Origin: DAOTYE01 sp034434915
Lineage (GTDB): Bacteria; Chloroflexota; Dehalococcoidia; Dehalococcoidales; RBG-16-60-22
Assembly (NCBI GenBank): GCA_034434915.1
Contig: DAOTYE010000019.1
Span: 1-16,406, forward strand
Direction: 5' to 3'
Length of the DNA: 16,406 nucleotides
In this document: positions 1 to 6,475 of the stretch, in pieces
Layout: each line of letters begins with the position of its first letter
How positions within the stretch are numbered: the stretch's first letter is position 1
Position numbers and translations under genes: made by a program
Notes under the pieces: generated by a model
Told to the model about the DNA's origin: nothing
Seen by the model: the letters and a program-made list of their open reading frames with translations, nothing else
Databases searched by the model: none

Positions 1-429
1 GGCATAAAAGCCGGTTTGCATGTCCTTGACTTCGGCTGTGGTACCGGGAGCTATGCCCTTCCTGCAGCTCAGATAGTGGGCATCACCGGGCGGGTCTATG
101 CCCTTGATGTTCACCCGCTCGCTATTCAGCGCGTCCAGCGCCTGGCAGTGAAAAAAGGCTTGACCAATATGCAGACCATCCTCTCCGATGGCATGACCAA
201 TCTTCCTGACGCGGTTATTGATGTTGCCCTGTGCTATGATGTGTTTCACGAACTCCGTGAGCCGGAGAAAGTCCTGGCGGAACTGCACCGGGTGCTGAAG
301 CCTGATGGAATTCTGTCCTTCAGCGACCACCATCTCAAAGAAGAGACTATTGTGAGCAAAGTAACCGCAGGCGCACGGTTCAAACTCTCCGGCAAGGGAA
401 AGCAGACCTACACCTTCGTTAAGGCTTGA
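1..429 (+). CDS. Class I SAM-dependent methyltransferase, 5'-truncated by the window edge
   Basis: The reading frame is open from the first base, so the true start lies upstream and the N-terminus is missing. The visible part (about 142 residues) is the core of a Rossmann-fold methyltransferase. It has the glycine-rich SAM-binding motif VLDFGCGTGSY near the visible N-terminus, an acidic residue at the end of the next strand (ALDVHP), and a DVFHEL segment at the post-motif strand, followed by HRVLKPDG, a loop typical of the Methyltransf_11/UbiE-like group. The substrate cannot be told from this fragment: related proteins methylate quinones, small molecules or arsenite. It ends in TGA 10 bases before the radC start, and the radC Shine-Dalgarno overlaps its stop, so the two are probably co-transcribed. 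The family call is firm and the specific function is unknown. Confidence 0.85.
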   Translation, partial: GIKAGLHVLDFGCGTGSYALPAAQIVGITGRVYALDVHPLAIQRVQRLAVKKGLTNMQTILSDGMTNLPDAVIDVALCYDVFHELREPEKVLAELHRVLKPDGILSFSDHHLKEETIVSKVTAGARFKLSGKGKQTYTFVKA

Positions 430-439
430 GGAATTGAAA

Positions 440-1219
440 ATGACGTCTGAAGAACTGCATGAAGGACACCGCAGGCGTCTCAGGGAAAAGTTCCTGAAGT
501 CCGGGCTGGCGGGCTTCCACGATTATGAGATTGTGGAGCTTCTGCTGAGCCTGGGCACGCCCCGGCGCGACTGCAAACCGCAGGCGAAGGAAGCTTTGAA
601 GAAGTTCAAGACCCTGCGCGGCGTCCTCTCCGCCTCTCCGGAGGAGCTCCAGCAAATCAAAGGCATCGGGGCGCACAGTGCCTTCGGCATCAAGCTGGTG
701 AGGGAGGTCGCCCGGGAGTTCCTCAAAGAGCAAATCCTTGACAGGCCCTTTTACAAATCGTCACGGGAGATTTTTGATTACCTCTACCATGCCATGCGCG
801 ACCTCAAGAAAGAAGTCTTCAAAGTGGTCTTTCTGAACAGCCAGCATCAGGTAATTGATACTGTTGACTTATCCGAGGGGACGGTTGACAGCAGTTCAGT
901 CTATCCCCGAGAGGTGATGGAAGGCGCCCTCAAGCACAACTCCTCTGCCCTTGTCTTTGTCCACAATCACCCCTCCGGCAATCCCGCTCCCAGTCCGAGC
1001 GACCGCGAACTCACTCGCGAGCTGGTCTATGCCGGGAAAATCATGCGCATTAAAGTCCTTGACCATATCATCATCGGGGATAACCGCTACTTCAGCTTTG
1101 CTGATGAAGGGTTGCTAAACGAATACGAGCTTGATTTTCTCAATCTGAAACTGCGCGGGACGTCAGAAGCCAGACGTAGAATCTATAAGGCGAAGCAGTC
1201 TTACCCTGGTCCGGAGTAG
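440..1219 (+). CDS. radC: RadC/YicR-family JAB domain protein
   Basis: About 259 residues. The N-terminal half is helical, with a helix-hairpin-helix-like stretch (GIGAHSAFGIKLV, about residues 75-87). The C-terminal half is an MPN/JAB domain with the metal-binding pattern H175-N-H177-P-S-G then D188, which is H-x-H-x10-D of JAMM metalloproteins. The RadC family was historically linked to DNA repair, but that role is disputed and the catalytic substrate is unknown; some members are associated with transformation or mobile elements. I chose ATG at 440 because GAGGA at 428-432 is well spaced from it. An in-frame TTG at 434 would touch that site. The last 19 bases overlap the 3' end of the convergent ogt gene. 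Confidence 0.93.
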   Translation: MTSEELHEGHRRRLREKFLKSGLAGFHDYEIVELLLSLGTPRRDCKPQAKEALKKFKTLRGVLSASPEELQQIKGIGAHSAFGIKLVREVAREFLKEQILDRPFYKSSREIFDYLYHAMRDLKKEVFKVVFLNSQHQVIDTVDLSEGTVDSSSVYPREVMEGALKHNSSALVFVHNHPSGNPAPSPSDRELTRELVYAGKIMRIKVLDHIIIGDNRYFSFADEGLLNEYELDFLNLKLRGTSEARRRIYKAKQSYPGPE

Positions 1220-1713
1220 CCTTCAAGTGCCAGCAGGCGCCGCTTCATCTCCAATCCTCCGCCAAATCCGCACAGCCCACCATCACTCCCCAGGACGCGG
1301 TGGCAGGGAATGATGATGGGAATGGGGTTACTGCCCATCGCCGCGCCCACCGCCCGCGCCGCCCGGGATTTTCCCATCTGGCGGGCAATCCAGCCATAGC
1401 TCCGCGTCTCTCCGTACGGAATACCTTTTGCCACCTCCCAGACGCGGCGTTGAAAGTCAGTGGCGTGAGAAAGGTCAAGCCGGTCAGGAAAGTTAACATG
1501 GCGACCGCTGAAATATAGCCTGAAGCGTGCTATTAGCTCCCGGAATGCGTCAGGCGAATCTACTGCCCTGTTTACGCTTTCGCCCAGCTTTGCGCGGGCG
1601 GTGGAAAGGGAGGGCTGAGGAAGCGTCACCCGCCGCAGTCCCGCCGCTGAGCTGAGCAGTCCCACCCAGCCCCAGTCAGTTTTGAAGATGGTGTAACATA
1701 GCTTTGATTCCAT
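1201..1713 (-). CDS. ogt: Methylated-DNA--protein-cysteine methyltransferase
   Basis: 170 residues. The C-terminal DNA-binding domain is diagnostic: IPYGETRSYGWIA, the helix-turn-helix with ARAVGAAMGSNP, then the active-site motif PCHRV with acceptor Cys137, followed by GSDGGLCGFGGG. The family transfers alkyl groups from O6-alkylguanine (and O4-alkylthymine) in DNA onto this cysteine in a suicide reaction. The N-terminal ~80 residues are the variable ribonuclease-like domain. The ATG at 1713 is preceded by AAGGTG, which overlaps the stop of the upstream cupin gene 15 bases away, so it is the last gene of the comF-hpf-cupin operon. It has no Ada regulator domain. Its 3' end overlaps radC by 19 bases, so transcripts from the two sides must converge there. 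Confidence 0.95.
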   Translation of the reverse strand: MESKLCYTIFKTDWGWVGLLSSAAGLRRVTLPQPSLSTARAKLGESVNRAVDSPDAFRELIARFRLYFSGRHVNFPDRLDLSHATDFQRRVWEVAKGIPYGETRSYGWIARQMGKSRAARAVGAAMGSNPIPIIIPCHRVLGSDGGLCGFGGGLEMKRRLLALEGYSGPG

Positions 1714-1728
1714 GATTATTTTGTCACC

Positions 1729-2049
1729 TTACGCCGGAATGTCAGGGCCGCTCCTTGGCCAGACATCAATAATCACGCACGGGGCAGAGATGATTTTAAC
1801 GCGGTGGTGCACCCCTGCCGGAATGTAGAAGGCTTCATTTCTCTTCATTCGCCGCGTCTCAGCGCCAATGGTCAGGTCAAACTCTCCGCCCAGCACCAGG
1901 CTTATCTGCTCGCAGTCATGGACACTGCCCTCGGTGTCCGAGTTCACAATGACTTTTGCCGGCATGATGCCCTCTCCCCAGACGTATTCCGCCTTTTCGC
2001 CCGGCTTGTAGTCTATCCGGGTGAAGTCCTGCGGATATTTCCAGAACAT
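1729..2049 (-). CDS. Small single-domain cupin protein
   Basis: 106 residues forming one conserved beta-barrel (Cupin_2 type). Motif 1 is visible as SVHDCEQISLVLGGEFDL and motif 2 as IPAGVHHRV, with H, E and H residues that would bind a metal. Motif 1 has HDC where many cupins have HxH, so the first metal ligand pair is not fully canonical. Cupins of this size can be sugar isomerases, dioxygenases or simple ligand binders, and no specific activity can be assigned. GGAGGG lies 4-5 bases before ATG 2049. It sits between hpf (12-base gap) and ogt (15-base gap) in one operon; the neighbours give no clear clue to its substrate. Confidence 0.85.
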   Translation of the reverse strand: MFWKYPQDFTRIDYKPGEKAEYVWGEGIMPAKVIVNSDTEGSVHDCEQISLVLGGEFDLTIGAETRRMKRNEAFYIPAGVHHRVKIISAPCVIIDVWPRSGPDIPA

Positions 2050-2061
2050 GTTTCCCTCCGG

Positions 2062-2607
2062 CTACTCAAACTCGGGCTGGATGACGGCATAATCTCCGCT
2101 TTTGCGCCGGTACACCACGTTGACTGCTTTCGTGTCGGCGTGGAGGTAGAGCAAGAAGTCCTGCCCGGTGCGCTCCAGTTCCTCAATGGCTTCATCCACC
2201 GTCATCGGTCTGACGATACGCTGTTCCACTTTGACCACGTCCGGCTTTGGTGCAGGGATGCCCGTTTCTTCTGCCAGCAGTCCGCGGGCGAGCGATACTC
2301 CTCTCTTTTTCTCAATGAGTTTACCCTTGAAATGCGCCACCTGGCGTAGCATCACGTCAGCCACTCTATCAATGGCGGTATAGAGGTCAGCACCCCGCTC
2401 CTCCCCGTGAATCCGATTGCCCTTCATCACCACGGTGGCATGCACCAGGAAACGCTGCTCCCGGGACTTGGTGTCCTCCTGGGTGATTTCCACGTGAGTT
2501 TCCATGATGCTGGGCAGGTGGCGGGTGAGTTTGCCCAGCTTGCGCTGGATGCGCTGGCGCACAGCCGGAGTAAGTTCAATATTGGTACCGGTGATTTTGA
2601 GTTGCAT
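2062..2607 (-). CDS. hpf: Ribosome hibernation promoting factor, long form
   Basis: 181 residues. The N-terminal S30AE domain (about 1-100) starts MQLKITGTNIELTPAVR and includes the basic stretch ending in LIEKKRG. The C-terminal domain (about 125-181) carries VVKVEQRIVRPMTVDEAI and DFLLYLHADT, typical of the long HPF that dimerises 70S ribosomes into inactive 100S particles by itself, in place of the short HPF/RMF pair of gammaproteobacteria. The length agrees with long-form HPFs. ATG 2607 has AAGGAGG 4 bases upstream, in the 13-base gap after comF. Position inside a comF-hpf operon suggests co-expression. Known family role: ribosome protection during stress and stationary phase. Confidence 0.96.
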   Translation of the reverse strand: MQLKITGTNIELTPAVRQRIQRKLGKLTRHLPSIMETHVEITQEDTKSREQRFLVHATVVMKGNRIHGEERGADLYTAIDRVADVMLRQVAHFKGKLIEKKRGVSLARGLLAEETGIPAPKPDVVKVEQRIVRPMTVDEAIEELERTGQDFLLYLHADTKAVNVVYRRKSGDYAVIQPEFE

Positions 2608-2620
2608 GATTCCTCCTTCT

Positions 2621-3322
2621 TTATATTTCTCGGGCAGGGACCAGACCCCAGACAGAAGTGGCGCCGGCGGACTTCATTGCCCCAGCACAGGCATCAAGGG
2701 TGGTACCGGAGGTAGCCACGTCATCAATGAGGAGGACTTTTCTCTCCTTAAGCTTCCCGTTCTGGCAGGTGAAAGCATTGCTGATATTGCGTCTGCGCTC
2801 CTCTACGTTAGCGGTGCGGGCTTGCGGCAGAGTGTGGCGTCTCCGCACAAGGCAATCTTCAACCACCGGCATATTCATCAGCTTCCCCAGCTCTTTCGCC
2901 AGCAGGGCTGATTGATTATAGCCGCGCTCCCGCAGTCGTCGGGGATGCAGAGGTACCGGCACCAGCACCTCAGCCGGCAACGGGTTAGCTTTCAGGTAAC
3001 CGTGAAGCCATGCGGCTAACAGCGGTGCCAGCGCCCTCAGGTTTCTGTATTTCAGCTCGTGAACTGCCCGGCGCATGACGCCGTCATAGCGGAATGGAGA
3101 GCGGATGCCGTCTATCTGTGCCTGCCACCCGCGGCAATCAGGACAGAGCGCCGTGTCAGAGTTTGGTCTGCCGCAGAGCGGGCATAGGGGAGGTGCAAGC
3201 GGTATCAGAGTCTCGCGGCAGGAAGCGCAGATGAAACTGCCCGTTTGTCCGCAGGCAATACAGCTCTGAGGAAAAAGGAAATCAAGTGCTACCTCCTTCA
3301 GTTTCACCAGCTGAGGAAGCAC
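2621..3322 (-). CDS. comF: ComF family protein (zinc finger plus phosphoribosyltransferase fold)
   Basis: 233 residues. The N-terminus has two four-cysteine clusters (C21-x2-C24, C32-x2-C35, and C47-x2-C50, C60-x2-C63), consistent with zinc binding. The C-terminal half is a type I phosphoribosyltransferase-like domain with VPVPLHPRRLRERGYNQS and the PRPP-loop motif VLLIDDVATSGTT (residues 196-208). ComF in naturally competent bacteria acts with the ComFA helicase in DNA uptake; its enzymatic activity, if any, is unclear. The start is GTG 3322, supported by AGGAG 7 bases upstream. An overlapping ATG two bases before it is out of frame and stops after six codons. It follows the zinc-ribbon ORF by 38 bases. 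No other competence genes are visible in this window. Confidence 0.95.
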   Translation of the reverse strand: MLPQLVKLKEVALDFLFPQSCIACGQTGSFICASCRETLIPLAPPLCPLCGRPNSDTALCPDCRGWQAQIDGIRSPFRYDGVMRRAVHELKYRNLRALAPLLAAWLHGYLKANPLPAEVLVPVPLHPRRLRERGYNQSALLAKELGKLMNMPVVEDCLVRRRHTLPQARTANVEERRRNISNAFTCQNGKLKERKVLLIDDVATSGTTLDACAGAMKSAGATSVWGLVPAREI

Positions 3323-3360
3323 ATTTTTCTCCTTTTATCTGGTTGGTAAGACAGCTAGAG

Positions 3361-3573
3361 CTAGCGGGTGCGGGAGTTATGCATTGCCCCGCTCATGATG
3401 GGCTCGTTCAGGTAGACATCACCGTTTCTGATTTTGAGGTTGAATCCGCATTCGGGGTTAGTGCAGACCCATGCCTTATAACAAATTGATGCCCCTTGGC
3501 TTCCAAAATCGGAAAGGGGCACTAAGTCACCAGTCTGGCATTTCTGGCACTTGGGAAAATTGAATGTTTCCAT
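3361..3573 (-). CDS. Small zinc-ribbon protein
   Basis: 70 residues. Two cysteine knuckles, C9-x2-C12 and C37-x4-C42, plus an extra C31, indicate a single zinc ribbon. The middle contains CYKAWVCTNPECGFNLKIRNG, shortened here to its key residues C31, C37 and C42, resembling nucleic-acid-associated ribbons. It is a convincing gene because a near-consensus promoter (3602-3630) and a very strong Shine-Dalgarno (GGGAGGAGG, 4 bases before ATG 3573) sit directly upstream. It leads the comF-hpf-cupin-ogt run. I do not recognise a named family. A role in RNA or DNA binding is plausible but unproven. Confidence 0.75.
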   Translation of the reverse strand: METFNFPKCQKCQTGDLVPLSDFGSQGASICYKAWVCTNPECGFNLKIRNGDVYLNEPIMSGAMHNSRTR

Positions 3574-3601
3574 GTTCCTCCTCCCAACCGAAGTTGGTAT
3601 C

Positions 3602-3630
3602 AGTATACACCCAAATTAAGGCGTTGACAA
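3602..3630 (-). promoter_or_regulatory. Sigma-70-type promoter of the zinc-ribbon/comF/hpf operon
   Basis: On the minus strand the -35 box is TTGTCA (3630-3625), the spacer is exactly 17 bases, and the -10 box is TATACT (3607-3602). Each box matches 5 of 6 consensus bases. Transcription would start near 3595, leaving a leader of about 22 bases that contains the GGGAGGAGG ribosome site. Confidence 0.8.
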
Positions 3631-3633
3631 GAG

Positions 3634-4212
3634 TTATTTCAGTAATACTGAACGCATTCTTGTGTACTGCGCGCCCTGCGGTGTGAGCACGCTTTTCATC
3701 AGGCTGATGGCGTCAACGCGGAAGCGCTGCCCGCCGGAAAAAGTCGTCCCTGCAATCAGTTCTCCCAGCCTTTGCTGTTCTTCAGGTGAGGCATGCTCGC
3801 GGACGCGGCCCAGCGTCAGATGCGGCGTGAATGCCCGCTCCTCTCTGGCGAAGCCGAGTTTAGACAGCTCCGCCTCAAGTCCCTGCTGAATTCTGGTGAG
3901 CGGTTCCACTTCACCGCCCAGTCCCACCCACACCACCCTGACCCGCCTGCCGCCGGGGAATGTTCCCAGCTCTTTCAGCTCAAGGTGAAACGGCGCTGTT
4001 CCCCGGACTGCCGTTTCCATGGCGGCGGTGATGGCGTCAAGCTGGCTCTCCCTGACATAGCCCAGGAACTTGAGCGTCAGGTGCACGCTGTAAGAGTCAA
4101 CCCATTTGACCGGGGCGCTGTTGCCCGCTTTGAGGGTTGATTGCAGGCGTGCGAGCGCCGGCTTCACCTCCTCCGGAAGCTCAATGGCGATGAATGAACG
4201 GATTTGCTCCAT
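3634..4212 (-). CDS. thpR: RNA 2',3'-cyclic phosphodiesterase (2H family)
   Basis: 192 residues from ATG 4212, beginning MEQIRSFIAIELP as in the LigT/ThpR family. The two catalytic H-x-T/S-x tetrapeptides of 2H phosphoesterases are both present as HLTL (residues 44-47 and 131-134), with KFLG after the first and GR after the second. The family hydrolyses RNA 2',3'-cyclic phosphate ends to 2'-phosphates and can ligate tRNA halves in vitro. A longer reading (starting at 4281) would add 23 residues unlike the family and overlap the upstream gene by about 60 bases, so I prefer 4212, which begins 7 bases after the amidohydrolase stop. The tight spacing indicates a two-gene operon. Confidence 0.93.
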   Translation of the reverse strand: MEQIRSFIAIELPEEVKPALARLQSTLKAGNSAPVKWVDSYSVHLTLKFLGYVRESQLDAITAAMETAVRGTAPFHLELKELGTFPGGRRVRVVWVGLGGEVEPLTRIQQGLEAELSKLGFAREERAFTPHLTLGRVREHASPEEQQRLGELIAGTTFSGGQRFRVDAISLMKSVLTPQGAQYTRMRSVLLK

Positions 4213-4219
4213 GCTGTGC

Positions 4220-5065
4220 TCAATCCTTGATGCTGAAAAGTCTTCTGGCGTTGCCGGCGAGGATGAGAGCTCGGTCGGCATCGGTGAGGTCTGTGTCTCT
4301 CAGTTCAGCCAGAACGCGGCCCTGCGCCAGCAGGGGATAATCGCTCCCGAAAAGGATTTTGTCCGCGCCTACCATTTCTGCCACCAGCCGGTATATCCGG
4401 GGTTCATAAAGGAACGGCGATGCCGCGGTATCAAAGAAGATGTTCCCCAGCGCTTTTTTTACCTCCGGCATGAGGGCATAAAAAGGCAAACCTCCTCCCC
4501 AGTGGGCGCAAATGATAGGCATATCAGGATAGCGGCTGATGAAGGTGTAAAGCCTGTCCGGGGTGATGGCGCCTTTGCCGGGGTAGCTGTGTCCCACCGG
4601 CTCTGAGGCGTGGGTGAGCAGGACCAGCTTATGTTTTCTGAGCGCTTCCACAAACGGGGTCATGAGCCTGGCATCAGATAGGTCAAACGATTGCATATCG
4701 GGGCGCAGTTCACCTATTCCCTTTGCGCCGGCTCGGGCACAGCGCTCAATTTCAGCGATGGCGGCGTTCGTGTCTTTGGGTTGCACTGAGCAGAAGCCTA
4801 TCAGGCGCTTGGGGTGGCGGGCAATGGACTCAAGGATATAGTCGTTCGTCTCTGCGCACAGGTCTGAGGTGGTCCAGCCCAGGTTGACGATGACGGACAT
4901 CTCAATGCCCGCGCTGTCCATGCTGGCGATGATTTCCTCAGCCGTGGCGAGCTTTGCCTTCGGATTGCGGTAAAGGAGGGCAAAGACGGGGTCGCGCTCA
5001 CAGTAACGCTGACGGTTCTTAATGATGCGCGGGGAGAAGACGTGCGTGTGGCAATCTATGACCAT
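4220..5065 (-). CDS. Amidohydrolase-family metal-dependent hydrolase (Amidohydro_2 type)
   Basis: 281 residues with the TIM-barrel amidohydrolase signature: H6-x-H8 in MVIDCHTHVF, an acidic residue in GIGELRPD, H152 in LLTHASEP, H188 in ICAHWGGGLPFY, and D242 in FGSDYPL. The HWGGGLPFY and FGSDYP motifs point to the Amidohydro_2/ACMSD-like group, whose members hydrolyse or decarboxylate small cyclic compounds. The substrate cannot be predicted. An ATG at 5074 lies inside the -10 box of the likely promoter, so it cannot be the start. ATG 5065, 7 bases after TATAAT, makes the message leaderless. It is followed by thpR in the same operon, with no obvious biochemical link. Confidence 0.88.
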   Translation of the reverse strand: MVIDCHTHVFSPRIIKNRQRYCERDPVFALLYRNPKAKLATAEEIIASMDSAGIEMSVIVNLGWTTSDLCAETNDYILESIARHPKRLIGFCSVQPKDTNAAIAEIERCARAGAKGIGELRPDMQSFDLSDARLMTPFVEALRKHKLVLLTHASEPVGHSYPGKGAITPDRLYTFISRYPDMPIICAHWGGGLPFYALMPEVKKALGNIFFDTAASPFLYEPRIYRLVAEMVGADKILFGSDYPLLAQGRVLAELRDTDLTDADRALILAGNARRLFSIKD

Positions 5066-5072
5066 CGCCCGC

Positions 5073-5102
5073 ATTATAACAGAGGGGAAAGAAGAGCTTC
5101 AA
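5073..5102 (-). promoter_or_regulatory. Extended -10 promoter, predicted leaderless start of the amidohydrolase-thpR operon
   Basis: On the minus strand TATAAT (5078-5073) is preceded by TGT, forming TGnTATAAT. A weaker -35 TTGAAG lies 18 bases upstream (5102-5097). The ATG at 5065 follows the -10 box by 7 bases, where transcription itself should start, leaving no room for a Shine-Dalgarno site. Confidence 0.7.
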
Positions 5103-5133
5103 TAAGGATAAAAGCGTTTCTTTAGTCCTCCTC

Positions 5134-5169
5134 AAAAAACTATCCCCCTCCGTGGTGGGGAGGGGGATA
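5134..5169 (-). terminator. Intrinsic terminator after rplY
   Basis: On the minus strand, TATCCCCCTCC (5169-5159) pairs perfectly with GGAGGGGGATA (5151-5141) across a 7-base loop. The 11-bp stem is followed by G and then six T (5139-5134). It begins about 30 bases after the rplY stop codon and separates rplY from the amidohydrolase promoter. Confidence 0.92.
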
Positions 5170-5199
5170 ATCAGCACTTCAGTTATTCGGAAAGTCAGG

Positions 5200-5904
5200 T
5201 TAAGCCTTTTCCGGTTTGCCGGGTTTCTCCGGAGCGGCTTTTTCAGCCTTCTTTTCCTCAGCCTGAGCTTGCGCCGGCGCTTCACCTTCAGCCGGCGCCG
5301 CCTCCGCCGCTTCCGCCGCCACCGGCGGAGCCACCTCAACCTCTTCCGCTATCTCAACCACCTTGGCGATGAGCTGGTCCGGTTCATTATTTATGGTGAT
5401 GGCTGGGTCAAGCTTGATGTCCTTGACCAGAATCTGCGCCGCCGTGTCCACCAGCGGGCTGAGGTCAACTTCTATCTGGGGCGGCACAAGCTCTGGCAGG
5501 CACTCAATGCTCAGGGTGGTGATACCGCGACTGAGCACCCGCGCCTTCTCCTTGAGGGCAGGCGCTTCACCAGTGAAGACGATGGGAATGTCAAAGCTGA
5601 TTTTTTCACCCTTCTTCACCTGATAGAAATCAACATGGAGCAGTTCCCGGGTGATTGCGTCACGCTGGATTTCCCGGATGAAAATATTCCTCGGTGTCTT
5701 GTCCTGCTCAATTTCCAATGTCACCAGCCGCGTGCCGCCTGCCTGACTGATGACGGTCTGCAACTGTTTGGCGTCGCACTGGAGCATGAGCGAGGTCATG
5801 CCTGAGCCGTACAGATGCGCCGGGGTGATTCCCTGGCGCCGTAAAAATCTTACTTTCTTCCCCGTAACCTGCCGGGGACTTGCTTTCAGTTTCAGAGCCG
5901 CCAC
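5200..5904 (-). CDS. rplY: 50S ribosomal protein bL25 (CTC/TL5 long form)
   Basis: 234 residues. The N-terminal 5S-rRNA-binding domain (about 1-95) includes RQVTGKKVRFLRRQGITPAHLYG, given here only by its start at residue 11, and REIQRDAITRELLHVDFYQV. The second beta-domain, roughly 96-185, has DIPIVFTGEAPALKEKA and ECLPELVPPQIEVDLSPL. Both are characteristic of general-stress protein CTC/TL5-type bL25. A low-complexity tail from about residue 186 is very rich in Ala, Glu, Pro and Lys. GTG 5904 is the start, with AGGAG 6 bases upstream. It is transcribed alone, between its own promoter and a strong terminator. It binds 5S rRNA in the central protuberance. Confidence 0.96.
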   Translation of the reverse strand: MAALKLKASPRQVTGKKVRFLRRQGITPAHLYGSGMTSLMLQCDAKQLQTVISQAGGTRLVTLEIEQDKTPRNIFIREIQRDAITRELLHVDFYQVKKGEKISFDIPIVFTGEAPALKEKARVLSRGITTLSIECLPELVPPQIEVDLSPLVDTAAQILVKDIKLDPAITINNEPDQLIAKVVEIAEEVEVAPPVAAEAAEAAPAEGEAPAQAQAEEKKAEKAAPEKPGKPEKA

Positions 5905-5929
5905 GTGTGTCTCCTTTCTAACCCTATAA

Positions 5930-5958
5930 ATTTAAGCATAATTACATCAGAAAATCAA
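5930..5958 (-). promoter_or_regulatory. Probable rplY promoter
   Basis: Minus strand: TTGATT (5958-5953), a 17-base spacer ending in TGC, then TTAAAT (5935-5930). Each hexamer matches four of six consensus bases and TGn adds an extended -10. The predicted start near 5922 gives a leader of about 20 bases holding AGGAG. The site lies in the 88-base gap after the dCMP deaminase gene. Confidence 0.5.
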
Positions 5959-5992
5959 TTTTTCAGGAATGGTCCAGGGAAGCTTTCGTGCG

Positions 5993-6475
5993 TCAGTCAA
6001 GGAAAGTGATGCGGGAAGAAGGGCGCTTTTTCTGCACCATCTCTATGCCCGCCTCTTTGAACAGCTCAAGAAAGGCGCTGTCATTATAACTGCCGAAGGT
6101 AACGAACCGCTTTATTTTAGCATTGACCAGCATCTTGGCGCACAGGACGCAAGGACTGTGGGTGCAGTAGATGGTGCTTCCCTCAAGACTGACGCCGTGA
6201 AGCCCGGCCTGAATGATGACATTTTGCTCTGCGTGGATGCCGCGGCAGATTTCATGCCGCGTGCCGGAGGGTATCTTCAGCTCATCGCGCAGACAGCCCA
6301 GCTCAAGGCAGTCTTTGAAGCCGGACGGGGCACCGTTGTAGCCGGTGGCGAGGATGTGTTTGTTTCTGACTGCCACGGCACCCACATGGTGGCGCCGGCA
6401 GGTGGCACGCTCCGCCACTACGGAGGCTATCTTGAGGAAATATTCATCAATGTCCGGGCGGGTTATTTTTTCCAT
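5993..6475 (-). CDS. dCMP deaminase family protein (ComEB type)
   Basis: 160 residues with the zinc-dependent cytidine/deoxycytidylate deaminase signature: H81-A-E83 in RGIHAEQNVI and P108-C109-x2-C112 in THSPCVLC. Additional cysteines near residues 56 and 61 and the N-terminal H29-H30 correspond to the extra zinc site seen in many dCMP deaminases. The family converts dCMP to dUMP and so feeds thymidylate synthesis. Some members are named ComEB after the Bacillus competence locus. Its ATG lies inside the upstream kinase-like gene: the two overlap by 13 bases with no clear Shine-Dalgarno, so translation is probably coupled. Deamination of another nucleotide is possible, but dCMP is the best call. 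Confidence 0.92.
   Translation of the reverse strand: MEKITRPDIDEYFLKIASVVAERATCRRHHVGAVAVRNKHILATGYNGAPSGFKDCLELGCLRDELKIPSGTRHEICRGIHAEQNVIIQAGLHGVSLEGSTIYCTHSPCVLCAKMLVNAKIKRFVTFGSYNDSAFLELFKEAGIEMVQKKRPSSRITFLD

Noticed and set aside
1804..2349. Plus-strand open frame across the cupin and hpf genes
   Set aside because: It is antisense to two well-supported genes, with no motif or ribosome site.
5152..5805. Plus-strand open frame (about 217 codons) opposite rplY
   Set aside because: It is arginine/leucine-rich antisense of the bL25 Ala/Glu/Lys tail and runs through the terminator.
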